37,665 nucleotides of DNA from Sphingomonas taxi (GTDB lineage: Bacteria; Pseudomonadota; Alphaproteobacteria; Sphingomonadales; Sphingomonadaceae): positions 1 through 37,665 of the forward strand of contig QFMX01000016.1 of the NCBI GenBank assembly GCA_003240625.1. The letters are read 5' to 3'. Position 1 is the first letter of the stretch. Each line of letters begins with the position of its first letter. The notes below the pieces were generated by a model. It had not been told where the DNA came from, ran no database searches, and worked only from the letters and a program-made list of their open reading frames with translations. Below are positions 28,059 through 37,430 of the stretch, one piece after another. A program made the translations under genes and the position numbers.

Positions 28059-30164
28059 CTACGGCTTCCTACCAGACCTACTTGCACACATCGCGTGTTG
28101 CCCAGCAGAAGCAACAGCTGAACAGTCTGCCGGCAGTTCGATCAAAAACCCTTGAACCTGGTCACACCCCCATTGACGCAAAATCGACAGCTGTTGGTCG
28201 GTTTCGACCCCTTCGGCAACGATGATCAACCCCAGGCTTTTGCCGAGACCGATCGTCGCTTTGACGATCGATGATGACGAAGCATGGCTGTCCATCGTGG
28301 CGACGAAGCTCCGATCGATTTTGATCTTATCGAAAGTGAACTCCTTAAGGTTGCTTAGCGACGAATGCCCTGTTCCGAAGTCGTCCATCACGACCTTGGC
28401 CCCGTAATCGCGCAACGTCTTGAGCGTGGCGAGAACGTTGTCGCGCTGAAATCCCAGAAGGGTCGCACTTTCCGTGACTTCGAGCTCCAATCGGTCAAAA
28501 GCGACGCCCCACTGTCTTGAGAGATCGCGTATTTCGGCCGCAAGGCTCACGGAGCGAAACTGTATCGGCGACAGGTTGATCGCCAGTGATATCCGGGGAT
28601 CCCAGGTCGATGCAGCACGAAGTGCCTGATCGATCATCCATGAACCGATAGTCCCGATGAGTCCGCTGGACTCGGCGATGGGGACGAAGACGTCCGGTGG
28701 TATTTCGCCCCGGCTGGGATGCAGCCAGCGAAGCAGCGCTTCGTACGCGACAATCTCCAGCGATACCGTGTCCGCAATCGGCTGGAACGCCAGACGAAGT
28801 TCATTCGCCGAGATAGCATTTTCCAAGTCCCGAGCGAGCTGCACGCGCTGGCTCTCCTCGTCCTTCAAATGCTTGTCATAGATCCGCGCCGTATTCCTGC
28901 CGTCGACCTTGGCGCGGTAGAGCGCGAGGTCCGCGCGTTCGTGAAGCTCCTCTCCTGCCTGACCCGGCTCCGAAAGGGCCACTCCGACGCTCATCTTGAT
29001 GGCGACCCCCTCGTCCGACGGTGCCGACGCCATCTTGAAGATGCGCGAAATCAGTGCTTCCGCCGCCACGGGCTGTGAGCGCGCTACCTGAATGATGGCG
29101 AATTCGTCACCACCGATGCGCGCGACCAGGTCATCGCCACGGACACACGAGGACAGGAGCTGTGCCGTACGTTTGAGGACGCGATCTCCACCCGCATGAC
29201 CCAGTCGATCGTTGATCGCCTTGAACGCGTCCAGATCGACGGCAAACACCGCTACGATGTCACCTGTCCGCGCGCTGCGAGCGAGTTCATGGGCGAGGCG
29301 GTTCTCAAACAACAGGCGGTTCGCCAAGCCAGTCAGCATATCGTGGTTGGCAAGGAACTCGGCGCGGCGTTCGGCGGCTCGCCGGCTCTCCACAGCGTTG
29401 CGGTATTCGTACAGTCCGCGGGCCAGGTCGCCGAGCTCGTCGGCCCGCTCCAGTCCGGGAACCTCTCCGTCGCTTGCACCCACTTTGAATTCGCGCAGTC
29501 GGGCAGCCATGACCGTTATCGGTGATACCAGTCTCCGACGAAGCCAGATGGCCATGCCGAATACCATCGCTACGATTACGAGGCCCCCGAGTAACACTGA
29601 GACGATGTCCCGACGGCTCTCCCGCCTATTCTGGTCCGCCGCCTTCCATATTGCCGAGGTGAGTGCCCGGCGCGCCTGACTACGGCTCGTCTCCAAGGCC
29701 GTTAGCGAGCCCAGGAAGCGAGGCATGGCGGACTTGATCCCGGAGGGCCTTAACCGGCTCGTTTCAATCAACTGGTCCGAAGCCTTGGCAAAAGCAGCGG
29801 CCGCTTGCTGCACCTCCTTAATCGGAGCCGATCTCACTTGGGATCTGCCATCAGGTGATCGGGTTGTCTGCGACGAACGCCGTTTGAAGTCCGCGATCCG
29901 CTCGCGAAGGTCTCTCCAACTCGCGTTGGATACTTTCACGCCGCGTTCGGCGTCGCGGGTCAGGCGGCCAATGTCCTGACGCAACCAACGTTGTGCCTGA
30001 TCCAGCCGATCCTCGTGGCCGAGCGCCTCGCTAAGCCGCGTAATCCGCAGATCCGCCTGATGGATTTTATTGCTGACCGAAAGGCCGATTGCCAGCAGCG
30101 CCAGTGCCATCACGATGACCGACGTGCAGGCTATGGATACGCGTGCTGATATCGATAGTCTCAC
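28059..30164 (-). CDS. Membrane GGDEF-EAL protein (c-di-GMP synthase/phosphodiesterase)
   Basis: A 701-residue inner-membrane enzyme for c-di-GMP turnover. Layout: helix 1 (about 10-31), a helical periplasmic sensor of about 155 residues, helix 2 (about 187-209), HAMP, GGDEF (about 265-430) and EAL (about 445-690). The synthase motif is exactly GGDEF (near 350), with an RGDD inhibitory I-site five residues before it. The EAL half keeps YEALLRW, the DDFGTGHSSL loop, KIKIDRSFV and AEGVET. By motif both halves could be active, so net activity cannot be predicted. The start is the GTG at 30164 with GGGAG 6 bases ahead. The C-terminus is unusual: FLIELPADCSAVASAG in place of the common YLFGRP ending. 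A small membrane protein gene lies 90 bases upstream on the same strand. Confidence 0.93.
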   Translation of the reverse strand: MRLSISARVSIACTSVIVMALALLAIGLSVSNKIHQADLRITRLSEALGHEDRLDQAQRWLRQDIGRLTRDAERGVKVSNASWRDLRERIADFKRRSSQTTRSPDGRSQVRSAPIKEVQQAAAAFAKASDQLIETSRLRPSGIKSAMPRFLGSLTALETSRSQARRALTSAIWKAADQNRRESRRDIVSVLLGGLVIVAMVFGMAIWLRRRLVSPITVMAARLREFKVGASDGEVPGLERADELGDLARGLYEYRNAVESRRAAERRAEFLANHDMLTGLANRLLFENRLAHELARSARTGDIVAVFAVDLDAFKAINDRLGHAGGDRVLKRTAQLLSSCVRGDDLVARIGGDEFAIIQVARSQPVAAEALISRIFKMASAPSDEGVAIKMSVGVALSEPGQAGEELHERADLALYRAKVDGRNTARIYDKHLKDEESQRVQLARDLENAISANELRLAFQPIADTVSLEIVAYEALLRWLHPSRGEIPPDVFVPIAESSGLIGTIGSWMIDQALRAASTWDPRISLAINLSPIQFRSVSLAAEIRDLSRQWGVAFDRLELEVTESATLLGFQRDNVLATLKTLRDYGAKVVMDDFGTGHSSLSNLKEFTFDKIKIDRSFVATMDSHASSSSIVKATIGLGKSLGLIIVAEGVETDQQLSILRQWGCDQVQGFLIELPADCSAVASAGQHAMCASRSGRKP

Positions 30165-30254
30165 AGGCTACTCCCAGAACCCTGATTGACGCCAAAGCGT
30201 TACGTTGTGGTTATGGGAAGCGCCCGGCGCGGTAATTCTTAAAACGAGCTATGC

Positions 30255-30431
30255 TCAGAATATGCCCAGTGCGACATCCGCCCATATGAGCATGGCGATA
30301 ATCGAGGATACGCCAATCACGGATGCACGCCTTCGCATTTGATGAACCAAAAAAAAGGCTAGCTCAAAAACTATACCAAGGGCGATAAGCAGCGCCGCGG
30401 CCGCTACACAATCGGTTTGGTCCCAACGCAT
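30255..30431 (-). CDS. Small two-helix membrane protein (58 aa), hypothetical
   Basis: The reading frame from the ATG at 30431 encodes 58 residues: a polar start (MRWDQTDC), a hydrophobic helix (about 8-29, AAALLIALGIVFELAFFLV), a positive turn (HQMRRRAS) and a second helix (about 38-57, IGVSSIIAMLIWADVALGIF). Composition and the positive-inside loop fit a hairpin membrane protein with both ends periplasmic. No strong ribosome binding site is seen (ACGGACGA only), which is the main weakness. It lies 90 bases upstream of the GGDEF-EAL gene on the same strand and might be co-transcribed. No family is recognised. Confidence 0.5.
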   Translation of the reverse strand: MRWDQTDCVAAAALLIALGIVFELAFFLVHQMRRRASVIGVSSIIAMLIWADVALGIF

Positions 30432-30785
30432 TTCGTCCGTGGTTCACATCGCCACGAGGGGCGATATAAGGACCACAGCGATTTTCCGCATACAGGCCAA
30501 ACGCCTCGTACCCCGCGAGCCGACCGTATCTGGCGAAATGAATGTCATCGGCAGCTTCATCAAAAATCTATCTCGAGTTGCAGCCGTTCGATCTACTCGA
30601 TTTTCGCCCCCTATTGTTTTGTACGACAAGCCTCGCCTTATATCGCTTAAAGGTGACGACGTTCATTATAGTCGTCCGTCGATACTACAGCGTACCGCTG
30701 TCAGTGGCCCGTACTGCCTGAACATCGGCGACACTCCTTCCGCTCCACGAATCCAATTGTCATTCTTGCGAGCGGTGAGACGGTA
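30432..30785. other. Intergenic, no supported gene
   Basis: About 350 bases of relatively AT-rich DNA between the small membrane protein and the globin gene. A 61-codon minus-strand frame ending at 30444 and a 138-codon plus-strand frame overlapping the globin gene are present but show no family features. The region must contain the promoter for the minus-strand genes to its left. Confidence 0.55.
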
Positions 30786-31223
30786 TCATTCCAAGGTTTT
30801 GTGTCCTGGGTCGCAATACGCATCCGCAATCATGGCGCCCGCAGCTTCTCTGTAGACGGCCTCCCACGCCTGACGGATATCAGGGGTAAAACCGATGCCC
30901 AGGATTTCTTCGAATGTGTCGATTAAAACTTTTCCAACTGCCGCGTATTGATATGCGCGGACGCCGTATTTGACGTGCCTTTTGGCCAAATCCGATAAGG
31001 TTGGGCGTAGGCTATCGATATTTGCAACATTCTGAACGAGAACGTCCATCGTTTTAGCAAATATGACGATCTGGTGTGTCATATCGTCGGGAAAGAGCGC
31101 TCGGGCAAAGGGGTGATCCAGGAGCAATCGATGATAGAAAAGTTCGGAATACGAGCGAGGAGATCGTGCGATTAGCGCATAGCTCTGCGTCACGAGCTGG
31201 ACTTGTTCCATCGTAAGAGACAC
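30786..31223 (-). CDS. Single-domain globin (bacterial hemoglobin-like)
   Basis: A 145-residue cytoplasmic heme protein with the classical globin fold. Key residues can be placed by pattern: Tyr30 at B10 (SELFYHRLL), Gln51 at the distal E7 position (MTHQIVIFAK), and His83 as proximal F8 ligand (LAKRHVKYGVRAYQY), followed by the family's VGKVLIDTFEEILG and AWEAVYREAA. This set matches the globin domain of flavohemoglobins and Vitreoscilla-type hemoglobin, but no reductase domain follows. Roles in the family are NO detoxification or oxygen supply. The GTG at 31223 has a strong AGGAGG 7 bases ahead. It is monocistronic on the minus strand. No FNR or NsrR-type box was found by eye. Confidence 0.92.
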   Translation of the reverse strand: MSLTMEQVQLVTQSYALIARSPRSYSELFYHRLLLDHPFARALFPDDMTHQIVIFAKTMDVLVQNVANIDSLRPTLSDLAKRHVKYGVRAYQYAAVGKVLIDTFEEILGIGFTPDIRQAWEAVYREAAGAMIADAYCDPGHKTLE

Positions 31224-31622
31224 CCAAACCTCCTACCAACGCCCTCATCTGCTTCGCGATTACCATAGCAGGTGCATGATATGATTATCGTTTCCAGCCG
31301 TGAGGCAAGCGGAATCCGATCTGGCCGTTCGAATACCGTAAACCGTTTAATCCTAGGGTCAGGTCGCAGCAACGTGGGAGCGGGCCTGAGCGTGTCGATC
31401 AACTTGCGCCTACCTCGAGTTCGGCAGAGCCTATCAAAATGCCGACTGACCGCGGTGCTTTTTCCGCATCCTCGACAACGCTAGCGGGCCAATGCTCGGA
31501 TCAACAATACCCCGCGAAGAATCCACCAATCTTGTCCTACAAAAGGATTGATTGCGCGGATTGATCGTTTTAGCGTGAGGCCAAGTCGCATGGAAAACCA
31601 GCGACACTAAGGGGAGAGAGAC
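31224..31622. other. Divergent intergenic region between globin and TonB receptor
   Basis: About 400 bases with the promoters of both neighbours. Near the globin side is an AT-rich stretch with ATGATATGATTATC at about 31277. Near the receptor side is the TTGT-CCT-ACAA palindrome (separate entry) and a repeated GGATTGAT (about 31545 and 31558). GGGGAGAGAG before 31623 is the receptor's ribosome binding site. No gene is seen. Confidence 0.6.
31532..31542. promoter_or_regulatory. TTGT-N3-ACAA palindrome, possible GntR (FCD type) operator
   Basis: TTGTCCTACAA is a perfect inverted repeat with a 3-base centre, 80 bases ahead of the receptor start. FadR/FCD-type GntR regulators bind TNGTNNNACNA sites, and members of that group control sugar-acid and polymer utilisation genes. 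No GntR gene lies in the window, so the link is inference from motif and position. Confidence 0.35.
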
Positions 31623-34457
31623 ATGAACGCGAAAGCACGCCTTTGCGCATCCGTGGCCGCCGTGGCGATCACCACGGCGGCGCCGGCAACCGCACAGACT
31701 TCCAGCACCACTCAGGTCAAAGCCGGCGGCCAGGATCTGCCCAAGCCGACGACGGCGTCGGACCAGAATGCCAACCCCGCCGCACCACAGCCATCGGTCC
31801 AGGAAAGCCCGACCGAGGGCGGTGACGAGATCGTCGTGACCGGCCTTCGTCGCAGCCTCCAGTCGGCGCAGGCTATAAAGCGCAATTCGGACGGCATCGT
31901 CGATGCGATCGTCGCCGAGGATATCGGCAAGCTGCCGGACACGTTCGCGTCGTCCGCGCTCGCGCGGGTATCAGGCGTGCAGGTGACGCGTGGCGGCGGC
32001 GAGTCGGCGGGTGTCACGGTGCGCGGACTGCCCGATCTCAGCACGACCTATAACGGCCGCGAGATCTTCACCGCCGAGGGCCGCTTCGTCCAGATCCAGG
32101 ACTTCCCTGCCGGCACGGTCGCCGCGCTCGAAGTCTATAAATCGGGCACCGCCAACCTGATCGAGGGCGGCATCGGCGGCCAGGTCAACGTTCGCGGTCG
32201 CCGGCCCTTCGATTTCAACGGCTTCGAACTGTCGGGGTCATTGAACGGCGTGAACTGGCAGCAATCAGGCAAGATGTCGTGGAACGGCAACCTGCTCGTC
32301 AGCGACCGGTGGGATACCGGGATCGGCGAGATGGGCCTGCTCGTCAACGCCTCCTATGTCGGCATCAATTTCCTCGATGCCACGCGCGAGCAGTCGCTGG
32401 TAATCGGCACGACCAATTCGGCGAATACGCCGGATACCGCCGGTGGAGTCCGCTATCCGGACGCACAATCGCTCTTCCTCGGTTACGGTCGACGCTGGCG
32501 GCCATCCGCCAACGCGGCGTTCCAGTGGAAGCCGACGCCCGAGCTCGAAATCTATGTCGACGGCCTGTACCAGGGCTATCGCGGACGCGACTCCAACCGG
32601 TTCATGTTCGTCCCGATCTTCGGCGGTGCCGACTTCCAGCTGACGAACCTGACCACGCGTCCCGGCAACGCGAACGTGGCGCAAAGCGCGACCGTCACGG
32701 GGGCTAATGCGCCCGACGGCTATTATGGGTCGGCCAACGGCACGACCAACACCTATCAGGCGGGTGGCGGCGCGATCTGGAAGCATGACAATCTGCAGAT
32801 CTCGGGCGACTTTGCCTATACCGACAGCAGCTACACGTTCGACCTGATCAACATCGACTATACGTTCCGCAGTTCGCCGGTACGCAACGTCGTGTTCGAA
32901 GCCCCCGGTACCGATGGCGGCCCGACGCTGAATCTGGGCGACTTCAACCTGACCGACCCGGCCAACTACCTCAGCCGCGGCTTCTTCCAGGAATATACCA
33001 AGGTCGGCGGCAAGGACATCCAGTCGCGCGTCGACGTCCAGTACGATGTCGGCGACGGGCTGTTGAAGCGGTTGCAGTTCGGCGTCCGCTACAATGATCG
33101 CGACGCCAACCGCGATCGCGGCGCGCCGTATATCTTCAACCTGACCGCGCAACTGCCGATCACCGCGCTGCCGGTCAGCACGGAATCCACGCTAGCCGGG
33201 TTCGGCTATAACAACACCTTTCCCATCCGCACCTTCACCGCGATCCCGTCGAGCAGCATCCGCGACAATCTCGTCGCGCTGCGAAGCTTCTATGGGGCGC
33301 CGGCAGGCCGACCGGAATTCAACCCGTCGGAGAATTTCCGCGCGAACGAAAAGGCGCTGGCCGCCTATGCCCAGGTCAAATACGGCTTCGATATCGGTAG
33401 CGTCGTCGTCGACGGCGTCGTCGGCTTGCGTGCGATCCGCACGAAGAACCGCATCAGCGGCTTCCTGCGCGACGAACAGACGCCGGGAAATTTCGTCATA
33501 ACGCCCGTCACCGCGAAGAACGAATACACCGACTACCTGCCCAACGTCAGCGCACGTGTCGCCGCTACCGATGAGTTGCAGCTCCGACTCGCGTATACGC
33601 AGACCCGGACCCGCCCGAACTTCTTCGACCTTAATCCTGCGCTGACCGTCGGATCGCCGCCGACGATCGATCCGAACAATCCGCCGAACTCGAACGACCC
33701 CAACAGCAACGCGCGTACTATCACGGCCGGCAACCCGAACCTGTCGCCGCTGACGTCGAACAATTACGACGCGAGCCTCGAATGGTATTTTTCGCGGAGC
33801 GGTTCGCTGACCGGCGCGATCTTCCGTCGCGATGCGCAGGGCTTCATCTCGAACACGACCGTCTTCACCACCGACCCCACTTACGGCCGCGTACGTTTCA
33901 CGCAGCCCGAAAACACCGGCGCGACGCGGTTCCAGGGTGTCGAAGTCGGCTTTACGAGCTTCCTCGACATCGACGGCCTCCCCAATTGGGCAAAGGGCTT
34001 CGGCCTCCAGGCCAATGGGACCTATGTCGACTCCAAGGGCGATCTCGCCTCGACGCTCGCGACGTCGCCCAACGTCGCCGGCCAACAGCAGCGGTTCAAC
34101 GGCGTATCGAAATGGACCTATAATCTGGTCGGACTGTACGAGCGCCCGTTCTTCTCGGCGCGGGTCGCGTATAATTACCGCTCGGACTTCGTGCAATATT
34201 ACAGCCAGGAGCCGCTCGACGTCGACGTCAACGGCGCGCAACGCACAGGCGGGGTCATCGAGAAAGCGCGCGGACAGCTCGATCTGTCGGCAACGGTCAC
34301 GCCAGTGCCGAGCGTCACGCTGGCATTCGACATCGTCAACGTGCTGGGCAATCCGATCCGGCGCTATCGTGAGTTCAACGACGCCGGCGACCAGTTCGCA
34401 CGCCAGATCTTCTACCTCGAACGCACCTATTCGCTCGGCGTACGATTTCGGTTCTGA
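31623..34457 (+). CDS. TonB-dependent receptor, Caulobacter/Xanthomonas polymer-uptake type
   Basis: A 944-residue outer-membrane receptor. A signal peptide (ending APATAQ) and a Pro/Gln-rich spacer lead to the TonB box region GDEIVVTGLRRSLQSAQAIKR. The plug carries the group signature IVDAIVAEDIGKLPDTFASSALARVSGVQVTRGGGES and FPAGTVAALEVYKSGTANLIEGGIGGQVNVR. This pattern defines the TonB-Xanth-Caul group, commonly tied to uptake of plant oligosaccharides. The barrel is long and ends in RFRF with a terminal aromatic. The start has GGGGAGAGAG just ahead. A GH43 glycosidase follows about 115 bases later, so the probable substrate is an arabinose- or xylose-containing oligosaccharide. Confidence 0.93.
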   Translation: MNAKARLCASVAAVAITTAAPATAQTSSTTQVKAGGQDLPKPTTASDQNANPAAPQPSVQESPTEGGDEIVVTGLRRSLQSAQAIKRNSDGIVDAIVAEDIGKLPDTFASSALARVSGVQVTRGGGESAGVTVRGLPDLSTTYNGREIFTAEGRFVQIQDFPAGTVAALEVYKSGTANLIEGGIGGQVNVRGRRPFDFNGFELSGSLNGVNWQQSGKMSWNGNLLVSDRWDTGIGEMGLLVNASYVGINFLDATREQSLVIGTTNSANTPDTAGGVRYPDAQSLFLGYGRRWRPSANAAFQWKPTPELEIYVDGLYQGYRGRDSNRFMFVPIFGGADFQLTNLTTRPGNANVAQSATVTGANAPDGYYGSANGTTNTYQAGGGAIWKHDNLQISGDFAYTDSSYTFDLINIDYTFRSSPVRNVVFEAPGTDGGPTLNLGDFNLTDPANYLSRGFFQEYTKVGGKDIQSRVDVQYDVGDGLLKRLQFGVRYNDRDANRDRGAPYIFNLTAQLPITALPVSTESTLAGFGYNNTFPIRTFTAIPSSSIRDNLVALRSFYGAPAGRPEFNPSENFRANEKALAAYAQVKYGFDIGSVVVDGVVGLRAIRTKNRISGFLRDEQTPGNFVITPVTAKNEYTDYLPNVSARVAATDELQLRLAYTQTRTRPNFFDLNPALTVGSPPTIDPNNPPNSNDPNSNARTITAGNPNLSPLTSNNYDASLEWYFSRSGSLTGAIFRRDAQGFISNTTVFTTDPTYGRVRFTQPENTGATRFQGVEVGFTSFLDIDGLPNWAKGFGLQANGTYVDSKGDLASTLATSPNVAGQQQRFNGVSKWTYNLVGLYERPFFSARVAYNYRSDFVQYYSQEPLDVDVNGAQRTGGVIEKARGQLDLSATVTPVPSVTLAFDIVNVLGNPIRRYREFNDAGDQFARQIFYLERTYSLGVRFRF

Positions 34458-34487
34458 CCTGACACGGCGATCACAGGAGATATACTC

Positions 34488-34577
34488 ATGCAGCGTACGG
34501 ATTTCAGACGGATGGGCGTAAGGACCTTGGCTTTCAAGGCGGTCTTCGCGCTCAATTATGGGCGGCCAGCGCAGTGA
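34488..34577 (+). CDS. 29-codon ORF coupled to GH43 start (leader peptide or gene remnant)
   Basis: ATG at 34488 is preceded by a strong CAGGAG 7 bases away and opens a 29-residue frame (MQRTDFRRMGVRTLAFKAVF, then ALNYGRPAQ). Its TGA overlaps the GTG start of the glycosidase as GTGA, a standard coupling arrangement. The peptide resembles no family; it could be a leader that carries ribosomes to the GH43 start, or the first codons of a lost gene. Its good ribosome binding site contrasts with the absence of one directly before the GH43 GTG. Confidence 0.45.
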   Translation: MQRTDFRRMGVRTLAFKAVFALNYGRPAQ

Positions 34578-35578
34578 CGCGGCGTTGGAGACCGTGGATC
34601 GCGAGCGCGATCGGGGTCACACTGGTTACCGCGGCAGCAGCCACCGCGCGCAACCCGGTGTTCCAAGGTGCCGACCCGCACGCGATGATGATCGACGACG
34701 AGATGTGGATCTTTCCTACCGGCGGTCCGGGTGGAAGCTGGGCCGCGGACCGGTTCGGTGCGTTCTCGTCGCGTGATCTCCAGACCTGGACCAGCCGTGG
34801 CGAGATCCTGCGCCGCGATCAGATCCGCTGGATCGGCGACGACGGTGCAAAGGCGCATTTCCTGTGGGCGCCGGGCGTCGCGACACGCGACGGCAAATGG
34901 TATCTCTATTATTCGGTCGGGCCGCAGAACCCGACCCCGAGCCGGATCGGCGTCGCCGTCGCGGATGCACCGCAGGGCCCCTACCGCGACAGCGGCCGGC
35001 CTTTGGTGACCGGCGGGCGACAGGCGAATGGCCAGTTCGAGGCGATCGATCCGATGGCCTTCGTCGATCCACGTTCCGGCAAGGCCTATCTCTACGCCGG
35101 CGGCAGCGCGGGCGCGAGGCTGCGAGTCTGGGAACTCGGTCGCGACATGATCAGTCTCGCGCGCGAAGTCCCGGTCGACCAGCCTCCCAACTTCACCGAG
35201 GGCGCGTTCATGCACGAGCGCGACGGCGTCTATTACCTCTCGTACAGCCACGGCCATTGGGACCGGCCGGATTACTCGGTCCATTACGCAACGGCCCGCT
35301 CGCCGATCGGCCCGTGGCGCTATCGGGGGGAGATTCTCAAAAGCGACGCATCACATCAGGGACCCGGCCACCACAGCTTCGTCCGAACGCCGGCAGGCGA
35401 TTGGCTCATCATATATCACCGTTGGGATCAGCGATCCGGTACCGGACCGTTGAAGGGCGAGCGCCGGGTGGCAATCGACCGTGTTCGCTACGGCACCGAC
35501 GGATCTATAGTGCCTATCGCAATGACTGACGGCGATGACGCGCCGATGCTGCCCCGCATTGGGAGACGGCGCGAATAG
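34574..35578 (+). CDS. Glycoside hydrolase family 43 protein
   Basis: A secreted five-bladed beta-propeller glycosidase, 334 residues. A twin-arginine-like start (MTRRWRPW) and hydrophobic core give a signal peptide to about residue 25. The three GH43 acidic residues are visible: Asp34 as base (FQGADPHAMM), Asp159 as pKa modulator (FEAIDPMAFVDP) and Glu209 as acid (NFTEGAFMHERDGVYYLSYS). A GPGHHSFV segment supplies the conserved histidine. GH43 enzymes release arabinose or xylose from arabinan, arabinoxylan or oligosaccharides; the exact activity is not decided here. No extra carbohydrate-binding domain is present. The GTG start overlaps the stop of a 29-codon ORF. It lies behind the polymer-type receptor, making a compact utilisation locus without visible sugar catabolism genes. 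Confidence 0.92.
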   Translation: MTRRWRPWIASAIGVTLVTAAAATARNPVFQGADPHAMMIDDEMWIFPTGGPGGSWAADRFGAFSSRDLQTWTSRGEILRRDQIRWIGDDGAKAHFLWAPGVATRDGKWYLYYSVGPQNPTPSRIGVAVADAPQGPYRDSGRPLVTGGRQANGQFEAIDPMAFVDPRSGKAYLYAGGSAGARLRVWELGRDMISLAREVPVDQPPNFTEGAFMHERDGVYYLSYSHGHWDRPDYSVHYATARSPIGPWRYRGEILKSDASHQGPGHHSFVRTPAGDWLIIYHRWDQRSGTGPLKGERRVAIDRVRYGTDGSIVPIAMTDGDDAPMLPRIGRRRE

Positions 35579-35642
35579 AATGGTACAGTTACTACCCACC
35601 GGATGGATAACTGTTTATTTTCAAAATATTTTGTTTTCGAGC

Positions 35643-35658
35643 AACCGGTTAACCGGTA
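35643..35658. promoter_or_regulatory. Tandem AACCGGTT/AACCGGTA palindrome (LacI-like operator)
   Basis: Two adjacent octamers, AACCGGTT and AACCGGTA, together contain a perfect 14-base palindrome (35644-35657). A CCGG-centred palindrome is typical of LacI-family operators for sugar genes. It lies 65 bases after the GH43 stop with no intact gene downstream, so it may be the promoter of lost locus genes. Confidence 0.35.
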
Positions 35659-35695
35659 GCGGCGACACTCGAGCTCGGCCGACACAAAACGAAAG

Positions 35696-35736
35696 GCGGC
35701 TAACCACGCCGAACGGCCCGAACGTGGCTAGGCCGC
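35696..35736 (+). terminator. Imperfect hairpin downstream of GH43
   Basis: GCGGC-TAACCACG pairs with CGTGGCTAGGCCGC around a 14-base loop (5 pairs, one mismatch, 3 pairs, a bulge, 4 pairs). TTCCCTCC follows, not a true U-tract. It could end the receptor-GH43 transcript weakly. Confidence 0.35.
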
Positions 35737-36171
35737 TTCCCTCCAATAGGAACAGCAGCAGATCGGCCACCGGCGGCATGTCGATGCGGCCGCATAACGA
35801 TGTGGGAAGGTTGGGGGCGGGATGACGCGGCGCGCCCCAACTGGCTTGTACGCCGTCGAAGCCCCCATTCCCGCTCCAGCATCTCGCGCTCGACCTCGCG
35901 CGTCTGCTGCCGCGCGATCTGGTGCGGCAGCAGGAGTCTCAGCAAAATCAGGTCGCTGCGAAAACGGTTAGGCGACCATCATGACGTCCTTCGTTCCGGA
36001 TGCAGGAAGCACGAATGGAGGAAAGATGAAGCGATCTGACGACGTAGAGGCACGGGCGCTTAGCATCGTCCCCCCGAACTCTGCGGCCGCGTCAAATCCC
36101 GGCAGTCTACACTGACGCGCGCAGCGAAACCGTACACCGAAATGGTCACCCTGCCCTTCTTCGCACAGTAG

Positions 36172-36953
<782 letters not shown>

Positions 36954-37061
36954 CCGAGATCCCATTAAAGTGATAGGGGCCCGAGTTCCCGTGAGGGAAT
37001 AGGTGTATGGGACGTTGTGAATGGGTTTTTGATATGTGCTTGCATGTTGCACGGGCTTCAA

Positions 37062-37179
37062 TGCCTGGCGACGACCTACTCTTCCATCGCTTGAGCGATA
37101 GTACCATTGGCGCAGTCGGGTTTCACGGCCGAGTTCGGAATGGGATCGGGTGGGACACCGACGCTATAGCCACCAGGCA
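37062..37179 (-). rRNA. rrf: 5S ribosomal RNA
   Basis: The minus strand reads TGCCTGGTGG at the 5' end and CCAGGCA at the 3' end, which pair as helix I. Inside are the conserved CCCATTCCGAACTCGG-like loop and GGTAC(T)AT..., with the usual length near 118 bases. It follows the 23S 3' end after a spacer of about 250 bases. Confidence 0.95.
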
Positions 37180-37430
37180 ATGGAGCCGGTGCGACATGCG
37201 TGCGCGTCATATCTGGGTCCCTCAGCTTTGCTTTACAGCGTGGCTGAGGGTTTAAAATCAATACCGTGCAAGGTTTGTAGCCAGCCTATCGGAACACCGA
37301 GTGCTGGTGTAGTTGTATTCGACCAATCCCTCGACGGCGAGGGGATTGGCAATCTGGCGTCGTCTTAATCATCCGCACGCATCTGATGGCTAACTGGTGA
37401 CCCAGTGTTGTCATTGATGGTGTGAGACTC
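37180..37430 (-). other. 23S-5S internal transcribed spacer
   Basis: About 250 bases between the 3' end of 23S and the 5' end of 5S rRNA on the minus strand. It contains no tRNA or protein gene that I can see. The stretches next to both rRNAs probably form the processing stems. Confidence 0.7.

Larger units (their letters stand above)
35579..36171. other. Degraded intergenic region, no intact gene
   Basis: About 590 bases between GH43 and the recombinase remnant. The first 80 bases are very AT-rich (around TTTATTTTCAAAATATTTTG), then GC-rich with broken frames on both strands. I recognise no protein family. Its position beside a degenerate integrase at a tRNA suggests scar DNA from a lost integrated element. 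Confidence 0.5.

Noticed and set aside
30444..30629. 61-codon minus-strand ORF just upstream of the small membrane protein
   Set aside because: Only its last 15 residues are hydrophobic; it lacks a ribosome binding site. It is in the same frame as the small membrane gene, separated by one TGA, but nothing indicates readthrough.
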